This document shows, in pieces, positions 28,963-37,829 of a stretch of 64,000 nt of DNA (within the stretch, counting starts at the first letter, position 1; each line of letters begins with the position of its first letter). This DNA is from Myxococcales bacterium (GTDB lineage Bacteria > Myxococcota_A > UBA9160 > UBA4427), in NCBI GenBank assembly GCA_022563535.1, contig JADFNE010000012.1, forward strand, positions 1-64,000. Reading direction: 5' to 3'. Under the pieces are notes generated by a model. It did not search any database. It was given only the letters and a program-made list of their open reading frames with translations, and was not told the origin of the DNA. Position numbers and translations under genes: made by a program.

Positions 28963-30195
28963 CTAATCCGGTAGTCCGAGGACACGTTTCGCGATGACGT
29001 TGAGCTGAATTTCCGAGGTTCCACCTTCGATCGAGTTCCCCTTGGAGCGCAGCCAACCTCGAGTTTCACCGATCTCTTGTGACGTGAACCCGTCGCCGCT
29101 CCAACCGAGCCCGTGGGCGCCCATCACCGACATCTGAATTTCGAGCCGGCGCTTGTTCATTTCGCTCGCGTATAGCTTGAACATGGATGACGCAGCACCG
29201 GGACTCCGCCCCGCCTTGCTCTCCTCGCCGCTTCGCTGCAAGCTCAAACCGAAACACAGGGTGTCGAGTTCGAACTGCGCGATCTTGTCGCGCAAGATGG
29301 GGTCGGCGAGCCGCTTGCCTTCACTTCCGAGATAGGACCGAGCACCTTCGGCGAGCAAACTCGTCACGGCAGCAGGTTTGGGCTTTTTCGTGGCCTTCTT
29401 CTTCTTGACGACGGGAGCCGCAGCCCCGGCGCCAGCCATCCCGCCCGAGAGCATCTTGCGTTCGTGTTCGAGCAGGCGCTTTGCGATGGTCCAGCCGCCG
29501 TTCAACGGACCGACGAGATTCTTGGCCTCGGCGCGCACATCTTTGAAAAAGACTTGGCAGAATTCAGACTTTCCGCTGATCAGTTCGATGGTAGAAATCG
29601 TGACCCCCGGACTCTTCAGATCAAACAAGATGAAACTGATGCCGTCGTGTTTTTTCGCATCGGGGTCGGTGCGCACCAGGCAAAAGATCCAGTTGGCCAT
29701 ATTGGCCTGCGTGGTCCAGATCTTGGAGCCGTTGATGATGTAGTGGTCGCCGTCGAGAACTGCGCGAGTCTGCAGCCCGGCGAGGTCCGAGCCCGCCCCG
29801 GGTTCACTGTATCCCTGGCACCAGTGGATCTCACCGCTGGTGATTTTGGGGAGATGATCGAGCTTCTGTTCCTCGTTGCCGTATTCGAACAGAATGGGGG
29901 CCAACATCACAGTGCCGAAGAAACTCACCGTGGGCGAAAACGCACCGAGGCGACCCAGTTCTTCACCCAGCACTCTGAACTCGTCTTTGTCGAGTCCTCC
30001 GCCTCCGTATTCCTTCGGCCAGGTGGGCGTCGTCAAGCCACGGCTCGCCATGGCATCGAGCCATTGCTTGCGCTCTTCGGCCGTAGGGGTTGCGAGCTTC
30101 GCGCCTTCGGCGAGGACGCGCATGGAGGCTGGACAGTTGTCGTCCAGCCATTGGCGCAACTCCAGTCGGAAGGATTCGAGTGCTTCAGTCGTCAT
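28963..30195 (-). CDS. acyl-CoA dehydrogenase, catalytic subunit with Lys/Ala-rich insert
   Basis: 410 residues. It has the FAD/substrate blocks QGYSEPGAGSDLAGL and KIWTTQANMANW, and ends with the catalytic Glu loop NSIEGGTSEIQLN followed by AKRVLGLPD. A low-complexity insert at about 252-276 (AGAGAAAPVVKKKKATKKPKP) breaks the C-terminal helical domain where relatives have a short loop. ATG 30195 has GGGAG upstream; a longer frame extends to 30252. It precedes the Glu-lacking dehydrogenase gene on the same strand, so an alpha2beta2 enzyme is likely. Substrate unknown; perhaps long or branched acyl-CoA. Confidence 0.92.
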   Translation of the reverse strand: MTTEALESFRLELRQWLDDNCPASMRVLAEGAKLATPTAEERKQWLDAMASRGLTTPTWPKEYGGGGLDKDEFRVLGEELGRLGAFSPTVSFFGTVMLAPILFEYGNEEQKLDHLPKITSGEIHWCQGYSEPGAGSDLAGLQTRAVLDGDHYIINGSKIWTTQANMANWIFCLVRTDPDAKKHDGISFILFDLKSPGVTISTIELISGKSEFCQVFFKDVRAEAKNLVGPLNGGWTIAKRLLEHERKMLSGGMAGAGAAAPVVKKKKATKKPKPAAVTSLLAEGARSYLGSEGKRLADPILRDKIAQFELDTLCFGLSLQRSGEESKAGRSPGAASSMFKLYASEMNKRRLEIQMSVMGAHGLGWSGDGFTSQEIGETRGWLRSKGNSIEGGTSEIQLNVIAKRVLGLPD

Positions 30196-30338
30196 GCGGT
30201 TCTCCCTGCTAGAGCTTGCGCGGGCGCTTGCCCCGAAGCCCCCGTCTATCACAGTCGATCGCAGCCGATGAACGTAGCTCGATCTGGGCGGGATTCGAAG
30301 CGATGCGGCGAGGAATGTTCAGGGTTTTTGTCGCCGGC

Positions 30339-31742
30339 TCAGTTGCGCAGGACTTGATCGAGAATTTCTTCCGGGTCCGCGAGACCTGTTTCGTCCTGCA
30401 CATCTCGGCAACGGTCGAGAATCTCGGCAAACTCGGGAGAGGGAGTGTGGCCTCGGGCAATCAGGTGGCGACCGAGTACGACGTCCTTTGGCCCGCGGGT
30501 GTCCACGGCCAGGGAATCGGCTTGTTCGATGAAAGCGTCGCCCGCCGTGAAGCGACCCGCCACGGCATCCTCCGTTGTGCGACCCATGTGATCGGCCCGC
30601 GCCACCCGTTCGAGCAGTCGCATCGATACCCCGGCAGCCGCGAGCTTCCGCGCCAACTTTCGATAGGCCTTGGGCGTGGCGCGCTGTTCGATCAAGAGTG
30701 CTGGCGCCAGATGTTGCTCTACCAGGGCAACGACCATCTCTGTGAGCTTTGCCGACGCGCGCAGTCCCTCGAGAAAGGCTCGCGTGGGCTCTGCACCCAA
30801 TCGGTCGTGACCGCGAGAACGGAGGCGCCCATCAATTTCAACGGTCGTGGCCGGCTTTCCAAAGTCGTGACACAAGACGGCGAACATCAACGCTTCGTCC
30901 TCACTCGATTCCCCCTCGCGCAATTGCGCAGCACGGTCCAGCGCCATCAAGGTGTGGATCCAGACATCTCCTTCGGGATGCCAGACAGCATCCTGGGGAA
31001 CATCGATCAAGGCCTCGAGTTCGGGGAAGTGATGGAGCAATCGACTCTCCCGCAAAAACGCGAGGCCCCGAGAGGGTTCGCGCCCCTTCAACAGCAGTTT
31101 TCTAAACTCTTCGTAGAGTCGTTCGCCCGGCAACTCCGACAGATCGAGTGCCGCACAGATTTCGACGAGATCCGGATCGATCGTCATGCGGAACCGCGCA
31201 GCCATCTGCGCGACTCGCAGCGCGCGCAGCGGATCCTCACCAAAACACGTGGGGTCAGTGGCGCGCAGCACACGGGCTTTTAGATCTGCGCGGCCTCCGT
31301 GGGGATCGAGCAGTTCGCGACTCGTGAGATCGATTCCCATGCTGTTGATCGTGAGGTCTCGTCGCCGGGACGCTTCGTCGAAGGAGAGCTGTGGGTCGAC
31401 TTCGATTTTGAAGCCGCGATGGCCCGGGGCCACTTTGCTGTCTTTGCGAGGCAGCGAAAAATCGATCGCGAGACCGCTCACGATCAGCACGCCGAACGAC
31501 TGTCCAATCGACAGGACCTCGCCAAAACCCGCGAGTATCTGCTTCAAGGGCGCTAGTTCGATGTCAAAGACTTCGACGTCGAGATCTTTGATCGGCAGCC
31601 CGAGCAACCCGTCGCGAACAGCACCCCCGACCAGCACTGCCCGCCCACCGGCTTCCCGGAGCACCGCTGCGATGTCCAGCAGACGGCGACCACTGTGGGT
31701 CGCGGCGAGGGTCGAAAGCACTATTGTCGCATCATTGTCCAT
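30339..31742 (-). CDS. cca: CCA tRNA nucleotidyltransferase / poly(A) polymerase family with HD domain
   Basis: 467 residues. The class II nucleotidyltransferase head has VGGAVRDGLLG and DLDVEVF (metal carboxylates), then ASRRRDLTINSMG and GEDPLRALRVAQMAARF. A C-terminal HD phosphohydrolase domain shows HTLMALDRA and LCHDFGKP. It adds or repairs the 3' CCA of tRNA; HD-containing relatives also have 2',3'-cyclic phosphodiesterase activity. ATG 31742 is chosen as it begins just before the conserved head; the Shine-Dalgarno site is weak and a GTG nine bases upstream is an alternative. It is divergent from lemA with 135 bases between the starts. Confidence 0.92.
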   Translation of the reverse strand: MDNDATIVLSTLAATHSGRRLLDIAAVLREAGGRAVLVGGAVRDGLLGLPIKDLDVEVFDIELAPLKQILAGFGEVLSIGQSFGVLIVSGLAIDFSLPRKDSKVAPGHRGFKIEVDPQLSFDEASRRRDLTINSMGIDLTSRELLDPHGGRADLKARVLRATDPTCFGEDPLRALRVAQMAARFRMTIDPDLVEICAALDLSELPGERLYEEFRKLLLKGREPSRGLAFLRESRLLHHFPELEALIDVPQDAVWHPEGDVWIHTLMALDRAAQLREGESSEDEALMFAVLCHDFGKPATTVEIDGRLRSRGHDRLGAEPTRAFLEGLRASAKLTEMVVALVEQHLAPALLIEQRATPKAYRKLARKLAAAGVSMRLLERVARADHMGRTTEDAVAGRFTAGDAFIEQADSLAVDTRGPKDVVLGRHLIARGHTPSPEFAEILDRCRDVQDETGLADPEEILDQVLRN

Positions 31743-31877
31743 TATCGACACGAAATCATAGCAAGCGAGCACGAACTGCCGCCCACACCCGAGTCTGAGC
31801 TTGACAAGAGGAATCCCGCGCCCAAACATGCGAGGCGGATGAGCCCCGCCAGTGCCCAAACAAGCCGGAGGATTCGA

Positions 31878-32495
31878 ATGCGCAGTCTCAGGGTCAATCG
31901 TTTTTCAAGGACATCGGGGATCGTGGCGGTGTTGCTGCTCGCAATGTCACTTAGCGGCTGTGGAATCCAATCGATCCCCAAGGCGCTGAACGCCCTCGAT
32001 GCCACCGTGGCGGAGGTCACCAACCAATACAAGCGCCGAGCGGACCTGATCCCAAACCTCGTGAGCACGGTCAAGGGCTACGCGTCCCACGAACAAGAGA
32101 CACTCACGGCCGTGGTCGAAGCCCGGGCCAAGGCGACGAGCGTGACGATCGACCCTTCGAATGCCAGTCCGGAACAGATCCAGAAATTTCAGGCTGCCCA
32201 AGGGGGGCTCTCCCAGGCGCTCGGTCGACTCATGGTCGTCGCAGAGCGTTATCCGGATCTCAAGGCGGACCGCAATTTCCGCGAACTCCAGGCCCAACTC
32301 GAAGGAACGGAAAATCGCATCACCATCGCGCGTCAGCGGCACATCGAAGCGATTCGGCGATTCAATGATCTCGTGACTGTCCCTCCCAGCAGCTTGACCA
32401 ACAGTTTTTTCTACCATCACGAGAAGCGACCCCAATGGTCTCTCGATGCCGACGAGCAGAAGGCGGTGGAGCAAGTACCCGAGGTCGCCTTCTAG
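31878..32495 (+). CDS. lemA: LemA family lipoprotein
   Basis: 205 residues. The N-terminal lipoprotein signal has the lipobox LSGC, then the LemA core NALDATVAEVTNQYKRRADL, IPNLVSTVKGYASHEQ and the long helices ending RRFNDLVTVPPSSL. LemA proteins form a helical bundle at the membrane; their job is not established. ATG 31878 has GGAGG six bases upstream. It is the first gene of a three-gene operon with two TPM-domain proteins, with one base to the next gene. Confidence 0.95.
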   Translation: MRSLRVNRFSRTSGIVAVLLLAMSLSGCGIQSIPKALNALDATVAEVTNQYKRRADLIPNLVSTVKGYASHEQETLTAVVEARAKATSVTIDPSNASPEQIQKFQAAQGGLSQALGRLMVVAERYPDLKADRNFRELQAQLEGTENRITIARQRHIEAIRRFNDLVTVPPSSLTNSFFYHHEKRPQWSLDADEQKAVEQVPEVAF

Positions 32496-32496
32496 C

Positions 32497-33291
32497 ATGC
32501 GGTCTGCAAGAGAAGGAGTCCGCTGCTGGTTCGTAATCGCCCTGGTTACGGTCATCGTCGCATTCGCAGTCGGACTCTCTCCGACCCGTGCCACCGCCGA
32601 CGAGTTCAAGATCCCCGCCCTCACCTCTCCCGTCATGGACACGGCGGGGATGCTTTCGCGCTCGACCAAGATGCAACTCGAAAGCGCACTGCAGGCACTG
32701 CAGCGTCAGGGCGGGACACAACTCGCCATACTGACGGTCCCGACACTCGAGGGACTCACCATCGAACAAGCTTCTATTCAGGTAACGGATCAATGGCAGC
32801 TCGGAAGTGAGACCGGGGACAACGGGGTCCTGCTGATAATTGCCCGAGACGAACGCAAGGTGCGAATCGAGGTGGGACAGGGACTCGAAGGCGCGCTGCC
32901 CGACGCATACGCCAAACGCATCATCGACGAAGCCATTACACCGCTGTTGCGAACTGGAGACATCGATTCCGGCGTGATGGTGGGCGTCATCCAGATCGCG
33001 AAGCGAACCAATCCCGACATCGACCTGGTCACCCATCTCCAGGGCGTCCAACGGCATTCGAATACCCGCGGACGCCGAACCCGGAACAGTCCACTCGCCA
33101 ACCTGATGGTCTTGTTGCTCGGCATACCCATCGCACTGCTTCGGATGGGAATGTTCGGAGGCATGGGCTACGGCTACCGCAGAACTGGCTACTGGGGCGG
33201 TGGGGGCTTCGGTGGTGGAGGCGGTTTTGGCGGTGGATTTTCTGGCGGTGGCGGCGGCTTCAGTGGCGGTGGCGCCTCAGGGGGATGGTGA
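32497..33291 (+). CDS. TPM domain protein, YgcG-like, with Gly-rich tail
   Basis: 264 residues: signal peptide (about 8-35), a TPM domain (SPVMDTAGMLSRSTK through GQGLEGALPDAYAKRII), a hydrophobic segment about 200-220, and a C-terminal tail made almost only of Gly, Phe and Ser ending in Trp. This is the classic YgcG layout. The TPM fold is linked to photosystem repair in plants and to unknown envelope functions in bacteria. It starts one base after lemA ends, and its stop shares one base with the next start (TGATG). Confidence 0.94.
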   Translation: MRSAREGVRCWFVIALVTVIVAFAVGLSPTRATADEFKIPALTSPVMDTAGMLSRSTKMQLESALQALQRQGGTQLAILTVPTLEGLTIEQASIQVTDQWQLGSETGDNGVLLIIARDERKVRIEVGQGLEGALPDAYAKRIIDEAITPLLRTGDIDSGVMVGVIQIAKRTNPDIDLVTHLQGVQRHSNTRGRRTRNSPLANLMVLLLGIPIALLRMGMFGGMGYGYRRTGYWGGGGFGGGGGFGGGFSGGGGGFSGGGASGGW

Positions 33292-33947
33292 TGGAAAAAC
33301 TTCCCGATTGGGCAACCAGGACTTTGGGCAAAAATGGACACGACCGCATCGAAGAGGCGATCGCCAGGGCCGAGTCGCAGACCTCCGGAGAAATCGTTCC
33401 GCTGTTGGTCCGCAGATCTTCGACGGTCGGGCACGTTCCCATGCTCGCGATGTCCCTGCTGATGCTTTCGGCCTTCATGCTCGACCTGCCGGCATGGCTC
33501 AGCGAATGGCGAGGCAGCGAACCGATCTGGATTGTCGTGCTCTTGTTGGCCGCTGCAGCGTTGGGTTATGGACTGTCGCGCTTGGACGCGGTCGACCGCC
33601 TGCTCACTCCGCGCCCGGATCAGATGCGCCAGGTAGACCTGCGGGCACAGATCGAGTTCTACGAACTGGGGATGAGCCAAACCGACGCTCGCACGGGAGT
33701 CCTGCTGATGGTCTCGCTGATGGAACATCGCGCCGTGGTTCTGGCCGACCACGGCATCTCCGAAAAACTCGACGCGACCATCTGGCAAGAGGTCGTGGAT
33801 CTCATGATCGACGGAGTCAAGGGTGGCGATCTCGCCGGCGGCATGTGTGCGGCGATCGAGCGGTGTGGCGCGTTGCTCGCGCCCCACTTTCCAATCGCCG
33901 CCGACGACGCAAACGAACTGCGCGACCATCTCGTGGTTAAGGAATAG
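33291..33947 (+). CDS. membrane TPM domain protein
   Basis: 218 residues. A cytoplasm-proximal TPM N-terminal part (IEEAIARAESQTSGEIVPLLV) is split by two hydrophobic segments (about 53-72 and 82-102). The second half of the TPM domain follows (DARTGVLLMVSLMEHRAVVLADHGI). ATG 33291 has AGGGGG six bases upstream and overlaps the previous stop by one base; an ATG six bases earlier lacks spacing. It is the third gene of the conserved LemA-TPM-TPM arrangement. Confidence 0.92.
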   Translation: MEKLPDWATRTLGKNGHDRIEEAIARAESQTSGEIVPLLVRRSSTVGHVPMLAMSLLMLSAFMLDLPAWLSEWRGSEPIWIVVLLLAAAALGYGLSRLDAVDRLLTPRPDQMRQVDLRAQIEFYELGMSQTDARTGVLLMVSLMEHRAVVLADHGISEKLDATIWQEVVDLMIDGVKGGDLAGGMCAAIERCGALLAPHFPIAADDANELRDHLVVKE

Positions 33948-33999
33948 CCAAGGAATAATCTTCAGCCGCCCTTCCCTTGTTGCCGCTATTCTTGCTGCG

Positions 34000-35514
34000 A
34001 TGTCGGCCCAAACGCTTCAAGCGATCTCAGGCGGCGATTCGGATTCACGACTCGCGAAGCTGTATTGGGCGACTGTCGCCGGCCTGGTCCTGCTGCTTTG
34101 GTCCGCCCCCGCCATTCCAACCCAGGACGGGCCGAGCCATCTCTACAATCTCGCACTGATTGGCGATCTGCTGGGTGACGCGCCGTTGCGCGCAACGTTT
34201 CACCGTCTCGATTTCGATACCGTCACCAACTTCGGCTTCATCGCTCTCGGACTTCCTCTGGCGAAGGTCGTGCCCCTGTGGGCCGTAGAGCGCATCGTGC
34301 TCACGCTCCACATCCTGTTGCTGTCGCTGTTCGCGACCCTATGGCTCGCACAATGCGACCGCCGGGTCTATCCCGCGGCTTGGGTGGCCCTCGCATATTC
34401 CCTGCCCTGGTCCCTGTTCATGGGGTTCTATGGCTATCAACTCGCTGCGGACGTGACGCTACTCGCAATCTGTCTGGCCTGGAAGCTGCGCGATGGAGCC
34501 ATTCACCGGGTCGCGCTGTCGAACCTGGGCGCCGGAGCCCTGGTACTTTTCTTCCATGCAGTTCCGGCGGCACTATTTGCGGGGCTGCTCGCGATCATTC
34601 AACTGACAAGTCGGGATGCACCCATCGGCAAACGATTGCTGCGCGCGGCGATCTCGGCCTTGCCACTGCTCGCGCTCGTGTGGATGGTGATCGCGAGTGG
34701 CGGCGAAAGCGCCAACCCGGAGTGGCGTGCTCCAGAGTACATCCTGTTGTTTCTCATCACGTTCGGCACGCTCACGTTTTCAACTCAGCTGTCGACCTGT
34801 CTGCTGGTCACACTCGGCTGGGTCTTGCTCTGTCTACCCGGCAGCGAGCCGCGACGTCGCGATCACGCGATGCGGTTTGCCATGACCTCCGGAGCGTTCC
34901 TGGCTGCGCTTCACCTCCTTGTGCCCGACGTCATGGGCGGCGGAGGCTATCTCACGGGACGCTTCGCCTGGTGGATCCCCTTGCTCATGCTTCCGGTTCT
35001 CGGTACCGGGCCGGCGTTGGGCGGACGTATTGCCCGGGACTGGATCCCGGCGGCGCTGGCGGTAATCTCGATCGGGTCGACCGCCTTCAGCGCCGCACCG
35101 AGCGCACGAGTGGTTGCGGAGGTTGAACAAGCCGCAGCAGTGCACCAGGTGTCTGGCACCTTGGCGGGCGCCATTTTCGACCGCACACCCAAGAGCAGTG
35201 CGATGATTCAGCCCCTGCGCCATGTCGCAAGCCTGTTCGTTCAGAAGCGCGGAACACTCATCACCAACTATCAACCACGCGTAGCCTTTTTTCCGATTCG
35301 ATTCAGCGAGCAGGCTGAAGCACAGTTCCCCGAGGTCGATATCAATTCGGCCTGGTTGACCGATTGGGGGCGGCTGCCGATCTCCGACCTGGTCGCGATC
35401 GACGCGCAACCCGCCGATCGCACAATTCTCGAGACTCGCTTCAAATCGATCTGGATCGATCAATCGAAACGCGTAGAGTTGTGGCACAGGCGCCAGGAGA
35501 TAGAGTTGAAGTGA
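34000..35514 (+). CDS. polytopic membrane protein, GT-C glycosyltransferase-like
   Basis: 504 residues with about ten or eleven predicted membrane segments and a soluble C-terminal domain of about 120 residues. The first loop holds PTQDGPSHLYN, placing an acidic residue after TM1 as in GT-C glycosyltransferases, but no family was recognised. The C-terminal part (YQPRVAFFPIRFSEQAE) is presumably periplasmic. ATG 34000 is chosen over an earlier frame start because it begins just before TM1. The stop overlaps the next gene's ATG by one base (TGATG), coupling it to the sulfatase-fold lipoprotein. Confidence 0.75.
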   Translation: MSAQTLQAISGGDSDSRLAKLYWATVAGLVLLLWSAPAIPTQDGPSHLYNLALIGDLLGDAPLRATFHRLDFDTVTNFGFIALGLPLAKVVPLWAVERIVLTLHILLLSLFATLWLAQCDRRVYPAAWVALAYSLPWSLFMGFYGYQLAADVTLLAICLAWKLRDGAIHRVALSNLGAGALVLFFHAVPAALFAGLLAIIQLTSRDAPIGKRLLRAAISALPLLALVWMVIASGGESANPEWRAPEYILLFLITFGTLTFSTQLSTCLLVTLGWVLLCLPGSEPRRRDHAMRFAMTSGAFLAALHLLVPDVMGGGGYLTGRFAWWIPLLMLPVLGTGPALGGRIARDWIPAALAVISIGSTAFSAAPSARVVAEVEQAAAVHQVSGTLAGAIFDRTPKSSAMIQPLRHVASLFVQKRGTLITNYQPRVAFFPIRFSEQAEAQFPEVDINSAWLTDWGRLPISDLVAIDAQPADRTILETRFKSIWIDQSKRVELWHRRQEIELK

Positions 35515-36806
35515 TGCTCGACCCAATCATCCCAAGTGCCCGTCGAACCTGGTTCAATCCGGTTCTGCCGGCGGTCCTGAGTGTCGTGTTCGCAATCGCG
35601 TGCGATCGCGCGATCGAGCCCACCCGGCCCTCCCCTCCCACCCACGTGCTGCTGGTGGTGATCGACTCTCTGCGCGCCGACCACCTGAAGAGTTACGGCT
35701 ATGCCCGCGATACCAGTCCCTCTCTCGACCGCCTCGCCCGGGAAGGCGCGCGCTTCGAAACTGCCTTGGCCCCTACTTCGTGGGCGCTGCCATCATTGGT
35801 CACGCTGTTGACCGCCTTGCCTCCCGAACAGCACGGGGTCATCCGAGCCGACTTGGCATTGAGTGACGACGCCCTGACGCTGACAGAGGTGCTGAAGAAA
35901 AATGGCTTCGCAACCGCGGCCATCGTCGCGGGCGCCAACTCCGACCCTGACCGCGGACTCTCCCAGGGTTTTGATCGCTACACCTACGTCGCGGGGGGTG
36001 AGGTGGGAAGCGAGGTCGTTGCCTGGATGACCGAGTGGGATCGAGGGGGGCGGGTCGATCCCTTTTTCTTGTTCGTCAAAATTCCGCTCATCGCCAACGA
36101 CGAAGTTCTCCCCGCGTCATTCGCAGCAATGTTTCGTCCCAATCATCTCGAAGTAGCCGATGTCGAGCGCGCCTTGGATCTCTACGACCGCGAGATCCGG
36201 TTCGCGGATTCCCAACTCGACCTCATGCTGCAGAAACTGGAAGGACTCGAACTCGCTCACGAGACCGTGGTCATCGTGACTTCCAGCCACGGCGAAGAGT
36301 TTCTCGAACGGGGCAACACCGGCCACGGCAACACGCTTCACGGCGAAAGCGTCCGAGTTCCTTTGATCGTGCGATTTCCCCGCCTGGTCGACGCCGGCAA
36401 GATCATTGTGCAACCTGCGCGCCTGATGGACATCGGATCCACCATCATGATGCTCGCGCGAATCCGAGAGCCCGACGAGTTTGGCTTTCATCACGACACC
36501 ATCGGAATCGCAACCCGAGACCTGACCGAGTTCCTGGTCGGTGAATGGAACGGCAAAGATGTGCTGGTCTGCGGTGACCTCGCCGGCAAGAGTCAATCGA
36601 TCAGACTGGGCAGCTACAAGTTGATCCATCGCGGCGAGGACGAGATTCAGCTCTTCAATTTAGAGCTCGATCCGGACGAGAAACACGATCTCTCCAAAAC
36701 GGAGAGTCAACGGGCCAGGGTCTACCTGAACAAGCTAGAACGCTGGCGTGAGATTTGCGCAGAGCGACCGCAGTACGCCAGGGCGCATCGAGCCACAGGG
36801 GACTGA
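35514..36806 (+). CDS. sulfatase-fold lipoprotein with altered active site
   Basis: 430 residues of the alkaline-phosphatase/sulfatase superfamily. A lipobox-like VFAIAC ends at Cys30. The first metal block is LVVIDSLRADHLKSYGY (Asp51). The nucleophile block reads PTSWALPSLVTLLTAL: at the position normally Cys, Ser or Thr there is Ala91. The usual SDHGE metal block reads SSHGEEF, with Ser258 for Asp. The HGESVRVPLIVRFP region is kept. So the fold is clear but catalysis by the normal route is doubtful. It is coupled to the preceding membrane protein and is convergent with the ribokinase gene. Confidence 0.87.
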   Translation: MLDPIIPSARRTWFNPVLPAVLSVVFAIACDRAIEPTRPSPPTHVLLVVIDSLRADHLKSYGYARDTSPSLDRLAREGARFETALAPTSWALPSLVTLLTALPPEQHGVIRADLALSDDALTLTEVLKKNGFATAAIVAGANSDPDRGLSQGFDRYTYVAGGEVGSEVVAWMTEWDRGGRVDPFFLFVKIPLIANDEVLPASFAAMFRPNHLEVADVERALDLYDREIRFADSQLDLMLQKLEGLELAHETVVIVTSSHGEEFLERGNTGHGNTLHGESVRVPLIVRFPRLVDAGKIIVQPARLMDIGSTIMMLARIREPDEFGFHHDTIGIATRDLTEFLVGEWNGKDVLVCGDLAGKSQSIRLGSYKLIHRGEDEIQLFNLELDPDEKHDLSKTESQRARVYLNKLERWREICAERPQYARAHRATGD

Positions 36807-36860
36807 GCGCGGCGGCCGGTCTTGCCGAGCCTGCCCAAATCGCTCCCCAGCAACTGCCCC

Positions 36861-37793
36861 TCACGATCGGACGGCATCTCTCGCGAAGTATGGTGCGAGG
36901 TCGTCCAGAGTCGGCATGCTCGTCGCTGCGCCGGCGCGCAGCGTCGAAACGGATCCCGCCGCAACCGCTCGCTCGAGCGCGAGCTTCATCGGCTCCCCCA
37001 ACGAAAGGCCAAATGCGAGTGCGCCATTGAAGGCATCCCCCGCCCCCGTGGTGTCGATCGATGCGACCCGGGGCGCTTCGAGATGGACGATGTCACTTGC
37101 GCTGATCCAGACACAACCCATCTGGGCCAGGGTGATGACAATGTCGCCGCCCACCCGCGACCGGAGCAGTTCTCCCGCGCAGATGGCGCTGGCGACATCG
37201 CAAACTTCCATCTCCGTGAGCTGCGACGCCTCGTTTTCGTTCGGCGTCAAAACGTCTACCTCGGCGAGAAGTTCGTCGGAGAGCGGGCGATAGGGTGCCG
37301 GATCGAGAATTCGAGTGAGTCCGTGCTCCCGGGCCAGATGGAGCGCGGCCAACACCGTCTCTGGGGGCGCTTCGAGTTGCACGAGCAGAACCGATGCTGT
37401 GCGAAATGCTGGGGCGGCGGCGGTGATCTGTGCGGGGGACAGCAAACCGTTCGCTCCACCCGCCACCGTGATCGCATTCTGGCCACCGGCTTCCTCGATC
37501 ACAATGACTGCTGTCCCGGTCGCGCGTTCGCGGCAGGGCTCTACGTGAGTGGTGTCCACGCCGGCTTCGCTGAGCGCCGTGCGCGGCACGTCCGCGAGGC
37601 GATCTTCACCGACCCGGCCAACCATCACGACCCCGGCGCCAAGTCGCGCAGCGGCGATCGCCTGGTTGAGACCCTTGCCCCCGGGTCCGAGCAGTACTTC
37701 GCTGGCGCGAACGGTTTCGCCTGGGCTGGGAATCTTTGCGGCTCGCAGGGCGATGTCGACGTTGATGCTGCCTACGACCACAATCTCGTTCAC
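36861..37793 (-). CDS. ribokinase-like PfkB carbohydrate kinase
   Basis: 310 residues. The N-terminal VVVGSINVDIAL and GGKGLNQAIAAARLG substrate motif and the C-terminal DTTGAGDAFNGALAFGLS (anion hole and catalytic Asp) are the ribokinase signatures, closest to RbsK by eye. It phosphorylates ribose or a related sugar with ATP. The start is GTG with GAGG about eight bases upstream. No ribose transporter is nearby; it starts 36 bases after the manB stop in the same direction. Confidence 0.92.
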   Translation of the reverse strand: MNEIVVVGSINVDIALRAAKIPSPGETVRASEVLLGPGGKGLNQAIAAARLGAGVVMVGRVGEDRLADVPRTALSEAGVDTTHVEPCRERATGTAVIVIEEAGGQNAITVAGGANGLLSPAQITAAAPAFRTASVLLVQLEAPPETVLAALHLAREHGLTRILDPAPYRPLSDELLAEVDVLTPNENEASQLTEMEVCDVASAICAGELLRSRVGGDIVITLAQMGCVWISASDIVHLEAPRVASIDTTGAGDAFNGALAFGLSLGEPMKLALERAVAAGSVSTLRAGAATSMPTLDDLAPYFARDAVRS

Positions 37794-37829
37794 CGCAGAG
37801 GCCTCGACGCACGGTTGTGATCGCTGGAT

